Shown piece after piece: positions 50,496 to 59,843 of a DNA stretch of 64,000 bases. Both the position numbers and the translations under genes were made by a program. The notes below the pieces were generated by a model. It saw nothing but the letters and a program-made list of their open reading frames with translations. It was not told where the DNA came from and made no database searches. Origin of the DNA: Variovorax sp. HW608 (GTDB lineage: Bacteria; Pseudomonadota; Gammaproteobacteria; Burkholderiales; Burkholderiaceae_C). How positions within the stretch are numbered: the stretch's first letter is position 1; every line of letters begins with the position of its first letter. The stretch lies in contig NZ_LT607803.1 of NCBI RefSeq assembly GCF_900090195.1, forward strand, positions 2,604,001 to 2,668,000, read 5' to 3'.

Positions 50496-52586
50496 TCAGT
50501 TCAGGAGCATGATGAGGTTGTGACGTTCGTCGAGCGAGGCCGAGGCGTTCGGCCCCATCACCACGGTCGATTCGCGCTGTTCGATGATGGCCGGCCCTTC
50601 CACCGAAACCCCGGGAACCAGCGCGTAGTGGTCGTAGACCGGGGTGTCGACGTACTTTCCGAGTTCCGCGAAGAAGACCGGCCGCGTTCCCTTGAGGGGA
50701 TCGCGCGCAGCACCCGCCTCGCCGCGCAGGTTCGCAAGCGACACCGCACTCCGGGGCCCGCTCGCCCGGATGCGCCAGGTGATCACCTCGGCGTCGGTCC
50801 CGCTCACTGCCCGGCCGTACAGGGCAACGTAGTTGCTGTGGAAGCGATCCATCAACTCCTCGACGAAGGCGGGATCGGCGGGGTCCAGTTCCGGCAGCGC
50901 GACCGAGATCTCGTAGCCCTGCCCCACGTGCCGCATGTCCACCGTGTAGCTGAAGCGGATCTGGTCGGCGGGTACCTTGCTCGCCAGGACGACTTCGCGG
51001 CCCTGCTCTGCCAGGTTCGCCTTGACCACGTTGACCGCGCTCGGATTCCAGGCCGAGATCCGCATCGGAAGACTGGTGGACAGGTCGGCCGCCACCGGCG
51101 CCCCGAGGAGCCCGATCGCCGAGGTCACGCCCGCGCCGATGGGGCAGATCACCTTGCGGATGCCGAGCTTGCGCGCCACCCCATAGGCATGGACCGGACC
51201 CGCCCCGCCGAAGGCGATCAGAGGCAAGGCGCGCGGATCGACGCCGCTGTCGGTGGCCTGCATCGAGGCGGCCTCGGCCATGCTCTCGTTGACCATGTCA
51301 TGGACGCCCCAGGCGCAGCGCTCCCTGCTGATGCCGAGTTCCTTCGCCAGGCGCTCCATGGCGGCTTCGGCGGCAGCCTTGTCGAGGGCGAAGTCGCCGC
51401 CGAGAAAGGAGTTCTCGTTCAGATAGCCCAGCAGCAGATCGGCATCCGTCACCGTCGGCTCGGTGCCGCCGCGCCCATAGCACGCGGGGCCAGGCGCAGC
51501 AGCCGCGCTGCGCGGACCCACGCTCAGCAGGCCCAGCTTGTTGCGAGCCGCGATGCTGCCGCCGCCGGCGCCGATCTCGATCATGTGGATCGACTGGATC
51601 TTGAGCGGGAAGCCGCTGCCTTTGCGGAAGCGCTCGTGACGCGCCACTTCCAGGTCGTTCGCCACCATCGGCTCGCCGTTCGGGATCAGGCACAGCTTTG
51701 CCGTCGTGCCGCCCATGTCGAAGGAAAGCACGCTGTCGACGCCCGACTGGCGCGCATAGTCGGCCGCCGCGACGGCGCCCGCCGCCGGACCGGATTCGAT
51801 CATCCGAACCGGCGTGCGCGACGCCGAGGAACTGGGCACCACGCCACCGCTCGATGTCATCCACAGCAGTTGCCCATCGACGCCGCGCTGCGAAAGCTCG
51901 CGTTCCAGATGGTTCACGTGGCCGACCATCATCGGCCGCGTGTAGGCATTGACCACCGTCGTCGATGCGCGGTCGTACTCGCGCACCTCGGGGCACACGG
52001 CGGACGAGAGGGAGACCGAGATCTTCGGCGCCACTTCGGCGATCAGCTCCGCAACCCGGCGCTCGTGCTGCGGGTACTTGTAGGCATGCAGCAGGCACAC
52101 GGCGACCGATTCCACTTCACGCTGGAGCAGCGCGCGGGCGATGGTGCGAACCCCGTCCTCGTCCAGTGCCTTGATCACGGTACCGTCTGCCGCGATGCGC
52201 TCCTCCACGCCGAAGCACAGATCGCGCGTCACGAGCGGGTCGGGATACTTGATGCGCAGATCGTAGAGGTCATAGCGGCCTTCCGTGCGGATGCGCAGCA
52301 TGTCCTGGAAGCCATGGGTCGTGATGAACGCGGTGTGCACGCCCCGGCGCTCCAGCACCGCATTGGTCACGACCGTCGTGGCGCCGAGAATCTGCAGGCT
52401 GGCCGTTCCCGTGCCCTTGCCTCCATTCTTCTCGCGCACCTTGGCCAACAGTTCATCGACGCCCTGCAGCACGGCGCGCGCAGGCGCATCGGGCGTGCTC
52501 AGCACCTTGTGCAGCAGGATCGTTCCGTCGTCGTCGGACATGGCAAAGTCGGTGAACGTGCCGCCCGTGTCAAATGCCAGCTTCAT
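50496..52586 (-). CDS. Hydantoinase A/oxoprolinase family protein
   Basis: The 696-aa HyuA-type subunit starts with the actin-like nucleotide motif KLAFDTGGTFTDFAM and has SFDMGGTTAKLCLI, IHMIEIGAGGGSIA and LIAFGGAGPVHAYGVA, the phosphate and hinge motifs of the ASKHA fold. It phosphorylates the substrate for the HyuB partner. The ATG at 52586 was chosen because the family begins at this TGGT motif; a longer frame upstream is the shadow of the ABC ATPase gene. It follows the LivF-type gene by 35 bp. Confidence 0.92.
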   Translation of the reverse strand: MKLAFDTGGTFTDFAMSDDDGTILLHKVLSTPDAPARAVLQGVDELLAKVREKNGGKGTGTASLQILGATTVVTNAVLERRGVHTAFITTHGFQDMLRIRTEGRYDLYDLRIKYPDPLVTRDLCFGVEERIAADGTVIKALDEDGVRTIARALLQREVESVAVCLLHAYKYPQHERRVAELIAEVAPKISVSLSSAVCPEVREYDRASTTVVNAYTRPMMVGHVNHLERELSQRGVDGQLLWMTSSGGVVPSSSASRTPVRMIESGPAAGAVAAADYARQSGVDSVLSFDMGGTTAKLCLIPNGEPMVANDLEVARHERFRKGSGFPLKIQSIHMIEIGAGGGSIAARNKLGLLSVGPRSAAAAPGPACYGRGGTEPTVTDADLLLGYLNENSFLGGDFALDKAAAEAAMERLAKELGISRERCAWGVHDMVNESMAEAASMQATDSGVDPRALPLIAFGGAGPVHAYGVARKLGIRKVICPIGAGVTSAIGLLGAPVAADLSTSLPMRISAWNPSAVNVVKANLAEQGREVVLASKVPADQIRFSYTVDMRHVGQGYEISVALPELDPADPAFVEELMDRFHSNYVALYGRAVSGTDAEVITWRIRASGPRSAVSLANLRGEAGAARDPLKGTRPVFFAELGKYVDTPVYDHYALVPGVSVEGPAIIEQRESTVVMGPNASASLDERHNLIMLLN

Positions 52587-52621
52587 GCTTTTCAGCTCCT
52601 TCGGTATTCGGTTGATGGGTT

Positions 52622-53350
52622 TCAGGCCGGTTGTGCGTCGGAAGCGCGCCGGCCCGTCATGAAGAGTTCGCCCAGGTCGGCGCTGCTCAGTCGGGCCACC
52701 GGGCTGTCCCAGATGACCTTGCCCAGACGCAGGACGACGGCGCGCTCGGCGGTCTCCATGGCCTTGCGGGTGTTCTGCTCCACCAGCAGGATCGTTCGGC
52801 CTCCCTGGTGCAGTCGCTTGAGTTCGTTGAAGACCAGCGTGACCGCCTGCGGAGAGAGGCCGACGGAGGGCTCGTCCACCAGCAGGATCTCCGGCCGCCG
52901 CAGCACGGCCATGGCCATCTCGAGCAGTTGCTGCTCGCCGCCGGACATGTTGCCGGCCAGTTCGTTGCGCCGCTTGCGCAGGATCGGGAAGAGGTCGTAG
53001 ACGTACTCGCGCTCGCCCTGCAGGTCGCCGTCGCGGATCGTGTAGGCGGCCATCTCGAGGTTCTCGTCGATGGTCATGAGCTGGAAGTTGCAGCGCCCCT
53101 GCGGCACATAGGCGATGCCGTGCGCCAGCATGGCCTGGGGCCGCAAGCCGGCAATCTCCTGGCCCTTCCATCGAATCGATCCGCCCTTGTGCGTCGTCAT
53201 GCCGAACAGCGACTTGAGCAGCGTCGACTTGCCGGCCCCGTTGGGCCCGAGCAGCGTCACGAATTCACCGTGGCGGATGTTCAGGTCGACGCCATGGAGG
53301 ATGTCCAGGTGGCCATAGCCCGCGCGCAGATTCTTGATTTCGAGTTCCAT
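52622..53350 (-). CDS. livF: Branched-chain-type ABC transporter ATPase (LivF family, system 2)
   Basis: The 242-aa ATPase has Walker A GPNGAGKST, signature MSGGEQQLLEMAMAV and Walker B ILLVDEPSVGLS. It is the second ATPase of the Liv system encoded between 57296 and 52622. The system is co-directional with the hydantoinase pair downstream, so the importer probably brings in the lactam, amide or other substrate of that enzyme. Confidence 0.92.
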   Translation of the reverse strand: MELEIKNLRAGYGHLDILHGVDLNIRHGEFVTLLGPNGAGKSTLLKSLFGMTTHKGGSIRWKGQEIAGLRPQAMLAHGIAYVPQGRCNFQLMTIDENLEMAAYTIRDGDLQGEREYVYDLFPILRKRRNELAGNMSGGEQQLLEMAMAVLRRPEILLVDEPSVGLSPQAVTLVFNELKRLHQGGRTILLVEQNTRKAMETAERAVVLRLGKVIWDSPVARLSSADLGELFMTGRRASDAQPA

Positions 53351-53366
53351 GCTCTGTCCTTTCGAC

Positions 53367-54140
53367 TCAGCCGCCGAGATAGGCTTCGATGACTTCCGGA
53401 TTGCGCACGACCGCTTCGGGCGTGTCGTCGGCCAGCTTCGTCCCCTGATGCAGCACGACCACGCGGTGGCTCAGCTTCATGAGGACATCCGTGTTGTGCT
53501 CGATGACGACGAAGGTCACGCCCAGCTCGCGATTCGCGTGCTCGATGCACTGGATGACCTTCTCGATCAGGATCGGGTTGATGCCGGCCAGCGGCTCGTC
53601 CAGCAGGATCAGCTCGGGATGCGGCATCAGCATCGAAGCGAACTGCAAGAGCTTCTGCTGTCCCCCCGACATGTTTCCGGCCGGCAGGTGCGCCACGCGC
53701 GAAAGCCCGGAGACCTCGATCAACTGCCGCGCCCGCTCCCGCAGCGCGCTGACCCGCCGGCGCGCTGCCGGTCCCACCCAGAACGTGGACAGGACGTTCG
53801 GGAAGCTCGACATCTGGCCCGCCAGCACGAGGTTCTCCTCGGAATCGAGCGTCGGGAAGACCACGGTCTTCTGAAAGCTGCGCAGGAACCGGCCTTCACG
53901 GGCGATGCGGTTCATCGGCCATCCGGTGATGTCCACGCCCTTGAGAAGCACGCGCCCCGCGTCGCTCTTCTGCAAGCCCGTGCAGCAATCGAAGAGCGTC
54001 GACTTGCCGGAGCCGTTGGGTCCGATCAGTCCCATCACCTCGCCGCGGCGAACCTCGAGGTCCACACCCTGCAGCGCGGCAACCGCACCGTAGTTCTTGC
54101 GCAGGCCCTCGATGCGCAGCATTGCGTTTTCAGCCGCCAT
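53367..54140 (-). CDS. livG: Branched-chain-type ABC transporter ATPase (LivG family, system 2)
   Basis: The 257-aa ATPase has Walker A GPNGSGKST, signature MSGGQQKLLQFASML and Walker B LILLDEPLAGI. The ATG at 54140 follows AAGGAGAAG and overlaps the LivM stop by 11 bp. It forms the ATPase pair with the LivF-type protein 16 bp downstream. Confidence 0.92.
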   Translation of the reverse strand: MAAENAMLRIEGLRKNYGAVAALQGVDLEVRRGEVMGLIGPNGSGKSTLFDCCTGLQKSDAGRVLLKGVDITGWPMNRIAREGRFLRSFQKTVVFPTLDSEENLVLAGQMSSFPNVLSTFWVGPAARRRVSALRERARQLIEVSGLSRVAHLPAGNMSGGQQKLLQFASMLMPHPELILLDEPLAGINPILIEKVIQCIEHANRELGVTFVVIEHNTDVLMKLSHRVVVLHQGTKLADDTPEAVVRNPEVIEAYLGG

Positions 54141-55158
54141 GGTGCTTCTCCTTGGCATCGTGGCCCAGCCGCGCAATGCGCTCGGCCACGCTCTGGAACA
54201 AGGGCGCAATGCCCTTGGGGAAGAGGAAGACCAGCCCCAGCAGCACGAATCCGTAGATGATCATGCGCAGCTCGGGCGCGATGCGCAGCGCTTCGGAGAC
54301 CGCGACGAAGACGAAGCTTCCGATGATCGCGCCGGGTATCCTGCCGACCCCGCCGCCCAGGACGATGATCAGGATCGTGTTGGAGTAGTAGGCCTGGAAC
54401 ACCAAGGGGCTCACCACGGTCGAGAAGTGCGCGTAGAGGCTTCCACCGAGACCGGCGAAGACCGCGCTCAGCATGAAGACGAGGAGCTTGTAGGTCCAGG
54501 TGGGCACGCCCAGGGACTCGGCGAGCGTCTCGTTGTCGCGAATGGCCACCATGCAGCGCCCGGCTGGCGACCGGATCAAGGCGACGAACAGTGCGACCGC
54601 CAGCGCCGCGACCGCGAGCACCAGGTAGAAATACTCCGGCGCCTTGACGACGGTGTAGGCGGCCTCTCCGAAGCCAAGACGCGGCCGCGCAACGCCGGAC
54701 AGGCCCATGTCGCCGCGCGTCAGGCCGACCCAGTTCTTCGAGACCATCTGGGCAATCACGACCATCCCCAGGGTACACATGACGAAGGAGGTGTCGCGCA
54801 GCCTGAGCGCCGGGATGCCCAGCGGCAGCGCGACCAGACCCGCGACGAGGCCCGCGACCAGGAGGTTGACGATGAACGAAGTGCCGAAATGGATCGACAT
54901 CAGCGCCGAGGCATAGGCGCCCAGGCCGAAGAAGACCCCCTGCGCGAGCGACAACATGCCCGTGTAACCGAGGATCAGGTTCAGGCCGAGCGCTGGCAGC
55001 AGGAAGATCATCGCCAGCACCATGGCGTGCAGGTAGTAGTCGCCCAGGAAGAGCGGCATGGCGAGCAGTGCGGCAACGCCGAGCACCGAGGCGCTCCAGT
55101 TCACCGTCGCGACGCGTGCCGTCGGCAGCAGTGGGGTATCCAGCGTGGTGGAAGACAT
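54130..55158 (-). CDS. livM: Branched-chain-type ABC transporter permease (LivM family, system 2)
   Basis: The 342-aa membrane protein has about nine to ten hydrophobic segments, the LivM motif TGMLSLAQGVFFGLGAYASA and the coupling loop GRCMVAIRDNETLAESLGV. It pairs with the LivH-type permease 22 bp upstream. The first 30 residues are a polar N-terminus. Cargo is unknown. Confidence 0.92.
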   Translation of the reverse strand: MSSTTLDTPLLPTARVATVNWSASVLGVAALLAMPLFLGDYYLHAMVLAMIFLLPALGLNLILGYTGMLSLAQGVFFGLGAYASALMSIHFGTSFIVNLLVAGLVAGLVALPLGIPALRLRDTSFVMCTLGMVVIAQMVSKNWVGLTRGDMGLSGVARPRLGFGEAAYTVVKAPEYFYLVLAVAALAVALFVALIRSPAGRCMVAIRDNETLAESLGVPTWTYKLLVFMLSAVFAGLGGSLYAHFSTVVSPLVFQAYYSNTILIIVLGGGVGRIPGAIIGSFVFVAVSEALRIAPELRMIIYGFVLLGLVFLFPKGIAPLFQSVAERIARLGHDAKEKHHGG

Positions 55159-55180
55159 GTGGCTTGGTTCCTGTAGGGAT

Positions 55181-56053
55181 TCAGAAGCGGGCCTTGCTGC
55201 TGAACAGGCCGTGCGGCCGGAACATCAGCATCAGCAGCAGGACCACGAAGCCGACCGAGTCGCGGAATTGCAGCCCGATGAAGGCAGCGACCAGGCTTTC
55301 GACGACACCGAGGATGCAGCCCGCGATGAGCGTGCCGCGCACGTTCCCCATGCCGCCCATGACGATCACCGCGAAGGTCTTCAGCGTGATCGATTCGCCC
55401 ATGCCGCCATAGATGCTGACGTTGATCGGCCCGGTGAGGATCCCCGACAGCGCCGCGATCGCGACACCGATGAGGAAGGTCCGGCGGACCACCTGCTCGA
55501 CGTCGATGCCGTTGACCTGGCAGCACTCGATGTTCTGGGAAACCGCGCGGATCGAACGGCCCAGGCGCGTGCTGCGCACCATCCATTCGAGCGCCGCAAA
55601 GACCACGATCGTGACCACCAGGAGGATCACGCGCTGCTGCGACATCCCGAAGTCGCCGAGCTCGATCGGCTCGACCCAGCCGCCGGAGAAGACCTTGTAG
55701 CCGCCGCCGAAGGCGAGGATGACCACGTTCTGCAGGATCAGCGACAGGCCCAGCGTCGCGAGCACGCCGGCCTGGAAGGGCTGGCCCACCAGGCGCTGCA
55801 TGACGCTGCGACCGATCAGCACGGCGATCACGCAGGCGATGGCGACGCCCGCGATGATGGCGATGCTGTAGTCGGCGGCCAGCTGCGACATGACCCACCA
55901 CGCCGCGAACGTGCCCAGCATGTAGTACTCGCCGTGGGCGAAATTGATCGCCCGGAGCACGCCGAAGATCATCGTCATGCCGGCCGCAACCAGGGCGTAC
56001 ATCGACCCTGTGATGATGCCGTTGACGATCTGCTCGAAGATGAAGGAACTCAC
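55181..56053 (-). CDS. livH: Branched-chain-type ABC transporter permease (LivH family, system 2)
   Basis: The 290-aa membrane protein carries the LivH pattern GVLRAINFAHGEYYMLGTFA early and IVMGGMGNVRGTLIAG late, with about eight hydrophobic segments. It starts with GTG at 56053, 28 bp after the binding protein. It forms the channel with the LivM-type protein. Confidence 0.92.
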   Translation of the reverse strand: MSSFIFEQIVNGIITGSMYALVAAGMTMIFGVLRAINFAHGEYYMLGTFAAWWVMSQLAADYSIAIIAGVAIACVIAVLIGRSVMQRLVGQPFQAGVLATLGLSLILQNVVILAFGGGYKVFSGGWVEPIELGDFGMSQQRVILLVVTIVVFAALEWMVRSTRLGRSIRAVSQNIECCQVNGIDVEQVVRRTFLIGVAIAALSGILTGPINVSIYGGMGESITLKTFAVIVMGGMGNVRGTLIAGCILGVVESLVAAFIGLQFRDSVGFVVLLLMLMFRPHGLFSSKARF

Positions 56054-56081
56054 GATGCTCTCGCTCGCGCTCGTGCAGCCG

Positions 56082-57296
56082 TCACTTCGCCGCGGCCGCA
56101 GCGGCGGCGTAGTCCACCTTGGTGGCGATCATCCCCTTGATGGCCGGCTTGCCGTCGGTGATCTCGAGCAACACCATCGGCAACACGGCCTGGTTGTGGT
56201 CGTCGAAGCTCACTTCGCCCATCGGGCTGTCGTACTTGATCTTCGCGAGCGCATCGCGCACATCCTGGCCCTTCGGGCTGTTGGCGTTCCTGATGGCCTG
56301 CGCGACCAGGTGAACCGTGTCGTAGTGGGTGTACGCGTGGTTGTTGGGCATCTCGCCGCCATAGGCCTTCTTGTAGTCGTCGACGAACTTGAGGCTGCGC
56401 GGCGCCGGCACCTCGGGCAGCCAGGCGGCGGCCTCGACGGCACCGTTCATCACCTTGGGTGCGGCGGCGATCGTTTCCTTGGTGTTGAATTCGCCGTTGC
56501 CCACCAGCGCCACCTTGCCGGCGAGGCCGAGCTCCAGCATCTGCCGGGCAATGATCGGCGTGGTATCAGCCTGACCGTAGAGGAAGATGGCCTGCGCGCC
56601 CGAGCGGCGAATCTTGCTCAGCACCGCGCGGAAGTCCGTTTCGGAATCCTTGTAGTAGTCCTCGCTCAGGATCTCGGCGCCTTCGTACTTCGGCAGGTAG
56701 CGCTTGGTGAACTTGATCGCGCCGCGCCCGTAGTCGCTGTCGACCGAAAGCACCGCGAACTTCTTGTAGCCCTTGGTCTTGGCCGCATAGTCGAGCACCG
56801 TGGCGGCACGCACCTCGTCCGTCGGATAGTTGCGGAAGGTCCACTTGAAACCACCGACGCCCGACCTGTAGGTGATGTCGGGGTTCGACGAGGCGGCATT
56901 AACCAGCAGCACCTTCGACTCTTCGGCCAGCGGCTGCATGGCGAGCGTCACGGAGCTGCAGACGTCGCCGATGATGATGGGCGTCTTCTCGAGGCTGATC
57001 ATCCGCTGCGTGGCCGCGACCCCTTCGGCGGGCACGCACTGGCTGTCCCCGGACACGAGCTCGATCTTCTTGCCGAGCACGCCGCCGGCCGCGTTGATCT
57101 CCTTCACAGCCAGCTGGGCGCCTTTGTTCGCGAAGGCTCCATAGCGGGCATTCGGCCCGCTCATCGGGCTGATGATCCCGATCTTGAAGGTGTCCGCGCC
57201 TTCAGCGAATGCCGTCGTGAGCGTGCAGATGGCGCCAAGCGCCGCGATCACCATGGCTGCGGTGCGGCGGCGCATCTTCGTGGGGTAGCTGTTCAT
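56082..57296 (-). CDS. Periplasmic substrate-binding protein, Liv system 2
   Basis: The 404-aa protein has a Sec signal peptide (MRRRTAAMVIAALGAICT, then TAFAEG with cleavage likely before Glu) and a type I binding-protein body (FKIGIISPMSGPNARYG; INAAGGVLGKKIEL). It delivers cargo to LivHMGF system 2. It is the first gene of a run of nine minus-strand genes down to 47262 and has a good promoter upstream at 57328-57357. It is distantly related to the binding protein of system 1, with a different pocket region, so cargos probably differ. Confidence 0.92.
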   Translation of the reverse strand: MNSYPTKMRRRTAAMVIAALGAICTLTTAFAEGADTFKIGIISPMSGPNARYGAFANKGAQLAVKEINAAGGVLGKKIELVSGDSQCVPAEGVAATQRMISLEKTPIIIGDVCSSVTLAMQPLAEESKVLLVNAASSNPDITYRSGVGGFKWTFRNYPTDEVRAATVLDYAAKTKGYKKFAVLSVDSDYGRGAIKFTKRYLPKYEGAEILSEDYYKDSETDFRAVLSKIRRSGAQAIFLYGQADTTPIIARQMLELGLAGKVALVGNGEFNTKETIAAAPKVMNGAVEAAAWLPEVPAPRSLKFVDDYKKAYGGEMPNNHAYTHYDTVHLVAQAIRNANSPKGQDVRDALAKIKYDSPMGEVSFDDHNQAVLPMVLLEITDGKPAIKGMIATKVDYAAAAAAAK

Positions 57297-57327
57297 CGCT
57301 GGTCTCCGAACGTGAATGGTTGAAAAA

Positions 57328-57357
57328 ATGATAGGAATCGCCCGCGGACATTGCCAA
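57328..57357 (-). promoter_or_regulatory. Predicted sigma-70 promoter of Liv system 2
   Basis: On the minus strand TTGGCA (57352-57357) and TATCAT (57328-57333) are 18 bp apart, each matching the consensus at five of six positions. The -10 lies 31 bp upstream of the start codon at 57296. The remainder of the 131-bp gap to the aminotransferase gene holds no other clear signal. Confidence 0.6.
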
Positions 57358-57427
57358 TATGGAATCCGCCTTCGGGCATAAAGGTTCTTGATAGGCAGGC
57401 TTGCGGCATCGGCCCAAGCGCAGCTTT

Positions 57428-58636
57428 TCAGCTCAACTGCGCCACCGCCCGGGCGATGCGCCGGCAGCCTTCCTCGATCTGCTCGACGCTGGTCGCTGTC
57501 GACATGCGGAAGTACGGGGAAACCCCATAGGCGGAGCCGGCAAGCACCATCACGCCACCGGCTTCAAGCAGGTAGATCACCACGTCGTTGTCCGTTTCGA
57601 GCACCTTTCCCGCCGGTGTGCGTTTTCCGATCAGGCCGCCGCAGTGCGGATACAGGTAGAAGGCGCCGCCCGGCGATCGCGCCCGGATGCCGGGGATGTC
57701 GTTGAGCATGCGGACCGCGGTATCGCGCCTCTGGCGGTAGAGGGCGACCCATTCGGGAAGGAAGCTCGCATCCGAATCGAGCGCAACGACTGCTGCGGCC
57801 TGGCTCACCGAACTGACGCCGCTCGTCGATTGCGACTGCAGCATGTCCAGCGCGGCAATGATGTCCTTCGGCCCAGCCGCGTACCCGATGCGCCAGCCGG
57901 TCATCGCGTAGGTCTTCGAGACGCCGTTCACCACCAAGGTCCGGTCGCGCAGACCGGGCTCCACGACGAGCAGATGCTCGGGCCTGGCGTCGTCGAAACG
58001 GATGTGCTCGTAGATGTCATCGAGCAGCACCATCACCTGTGGGTGCCGCATGAGCACGTCGGCCAGTTCGCGCAATTGCGCCGTGGTATAGGTCGTACCC
58101 GTCGGGTTGGTCGGCGAATTCAGGACGAGCCAGCGGGTGGCCGGCGTGATGGCCGCTTCGAGCGCCTCGGGCGTCAGGCGGAAATCATCCTCTTCGCGGC
58201 ACGCGATCGTGACCGGGCTGCCATCGCAAGCGAGCACCATGTCCGGGTAGGACACCCAGAAGGGCGCCGGCACGATGACCTCATGGCCCTCCTCCACCGT
58301 CACCGACAGGGCGTTGAAGAGGGCATGCTTCGCACCACAGGTCACGATGATCTCGCCCGGTTCGTAGCGCAGACCGTTCTCGCGCTCGAGCTTGGCGGCG
58401 ATGGCTTGCCGCAGCGCCAGCGTCCCGGCGACCGGCGTGTAGCGCGTCTGCCCGCGCTCGATCGCCTCGCAGCCCGCCTTCCGGATGTGGGCCGGCGTGT
58501 CGAAATCGGGCTCGCCGATCGCGAGATTGATGATGTCCTTGCCTTCACGCCGCAAGACGGCAAAGCGATCGGCGGCGGCACTGCTCGGCGACGGCTTGAT
58601 CCGGCGGATGCGCCTTGAAATGCGGGAGGGATTCAC
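57428..58636 (-). CDS. Aspartate aminotransferase-like PLP enzyme (fold type I)
   Basis: The 402-aa protein belongs to aminotransferase class I/II. It has NLAIGEPDFDTPAHI, LNSPTNPTGTTY, the PLP lysine Lys241 in NGVSKTYAMTGWRIGY and RARSPGGAFYLYP near the end. It transfers amino groups between an amino acid and 2-oxoglutarate or another keto acid. I choose the GTG at 58636 because AGAGGAACATCC precedes it and the family starts there; an ATG at 58690 would add 18 residues. It is divergent from the 2-hydroxyacid dehydrogenase gene. It could act on the keto acids of either neighbouring unit. Confidence 0.9.
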   Translation of the reverse strand: MNPSRISRRIRRIKPSPSSAAADRFAVLRREGKDIINLAIGEPDFDTPAHIRKAGCEAIERGQTRYTPVAGTLALRQAIAAKLERENGLRYEPGEIIVTCGAKHALFNALSVTVEEGHEVIVPAPFWVSYPDMVLACDGSPVTIACREEDDFRLTPEALEAAITPATRWLVLNSPTNPTGTTYTTAQLRELADVLMRHPQVMVLLDDIYEHIRFDDARPEHLLVVEPGLRDRTLVVNGVSKTYAMTGWRIGYAAGPKDIIAALDMLQSQSTSGVSSVSQAAAVVALDSDASFLPEWVALYRQRRDTAVRMLNDIPGIRARSPGGAFYLYPHCGGLIGKRTPAGKVLETDNDVVIYLLEAGGVMVLAGSAYGVSPYFRMSTATSVEQIEEGCRRIARAVAQLS

Positions 58637-58727
58637 GGATGTTCCTCTTTGGATGACGACCCCCGAACGGTAGGTCGGCGCTGAATCCAAGGCAAAGACG
58701 GCATCGCTCTAGGGGTGTCGCATTTCG

Positions 58728-58745
58728 TTATGGGGCGTGGCATAA
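58728..58745. promoter_or_regulatory. Inverted repeat TTATG-n8-CATAA
   Basis: In the gap between the divergent aminotransferase and hydroxyacid dehydrogenase genes, TTATG (58728-58732) and CATAA (58741-58745) form a perfect five-base inverted repeat. A dimeric regulator is a possible ligand; no regulator gene is adjacent. Confidence is low because short repeats can occur by chance. Confidence 0.3.
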
Positions 58746-58838
58746 GGTTTTCCGATGGCCGTAGAGCAATCTCGTCTTGGTCGAAGTGATCGACTTGCGT
58801 ACCTTTGAGGCCCACGCCACAGAGCTACAGGAGACTTC

Positions 58839-59843
58839 ATGCGACCCGCCGTCCTCGCCACCCGCGCCACCTTTCCAGAAGTCACCGCCCGGCTTCGCCA
58901 GCATTTCGAGCTGGAGGACAACCCGACGGACGAGATCTGGAGCCGGGATGAGCTGATCCGGCGCCTGCAAGGCAAGATCGGCGTGATGAGCACCGGGACC
59001 GAGCGCATCGACGCCAACCTGCTCGACGCCTGCCCGGGCCTCAAGGCCGTCTGCAACGTCGGCGTTGGCTACAACAACATCGACGTGGCCGCCTGCACCC
59101 GCCGTGGGGTGGTGGTGACCAATACGCCCGACGTGCTGACGGAAACCACCGCCGACTTCGGCTTCGCGCTGATGATGGCGACCGCAAGGCGCATCGGCGA
59201 ATCGGAACGGTTCGTGCGTCGCGGCGAATGGCGCAAGACCGGCATCCACGACCACTTCGTCGGCAGCGACATCTGCGGCGCAACGCTCGGCATTCTGGGC
59301 ATGGGCCGCATCGGGCGCGCCATCGCCCGCCGGGGCGCGCTGGGCTTCGGCATGCGAGTGATCTATCACAACCGGTCGCGCCTGCCCGCCAACCTGGAAG
59401 CCGAGGTCGGCGCCAGCTACGTGGACAAGTCGACCCTGCTGCGCGAGTCCGATCACCTCATCCTGGTGCTGCCCTATTCGAGCGATTCACATCATGCGAT
59501 CGGCGCGGCGGAGCTGGCGCAGATGCAGCCTCACGCAACGCTCACGAACATTGCGCGCGGAGGGATCGTCGATGACGCAGCGCTGGCCGATGCGCTGCGC
59601 AAGCACACCATCGCGGCAGCCGGGCTGGACGTCTTCGAAGGCGAGCCCGACGTCCGTTCGGAGTTGCTCTCGTTGCCCAACGTGGTCCTGACACCGCACA
59701 TCGGCAGCGCCTCGACGAAGACCCGGCTCGCAATGGCCGCACTCGCGGCCGACAACCTGATTGCGGCGCTCGGAGCGGGTGAACTCGCCGGCAAGCCGCC
59801 CACGCCGGTGAATCCCGAAGTGCTTCGCGGCTCGAATCCATGA
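58839..59843 (+). CDS. D-2-hydroxyacid dehydrogenase (2-ketogluconate/glyoxylate reductase type)
   Basis: The 334-aa protein has GILGMGRIGRAIARR as NAD(P)-binding loop, NIARGGIVDD with the substrate-binding Arg, and the catalytic Glu and His in VFEGEP and LTPHIGSAS. It resembles GhrB/TkrA enzymes that reduce 2-ketogluconate to gluconate, or glyoxylate and hydroxypyruvate. The gluconokinase gene overlaps its stop (ATGA), which favours a ketogluconate role. The SD CAGGAGAC precedes the ATG. Confidence 0.88.
   Translation: MRPAVLATRATFPEVTARLRQHFELEDNPTDEIWSRDELIRRLQGKIGVMSTGTERIDANLLDACPGLKAVCNVGVGYNNIDVAACTRRGVVVTNTPDVLTETTADFGFALMMATARRIGESERFVRRGEWRKTGIHDHFVGSDICGATLGILGMGRIGRAIARRGALGFGMRVIYHNRSRLPANLEAEVGASYVDKSTLLRESDHLILVLPYSSDSHHAIGAAELAQMQPHATLTNIARGGIVDDAALADALRKHTIAAAGLDVFEGEPDVRSELLSLPNVVLTPHIGSASTKTRLAMAALAADNLIAALGAGELAGKPPTPVNPEVLRGSNP

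Noticed and set aside
48796..52586. Acetone or acetophenone carboxylase instead of hydantoinase.
   Set aside because: These carboxylases usually need a third subunit, which I do not see. The question is not fully closed, so the broader family name is kept.
50496..53171. An 891-aa open frame suggesting a longer hydantoinase A.
   Set aside because: The extra N-terminal part is a shadow of the LivF ATPase gene, and the family starts at the TGGTFTD motif at 52586.
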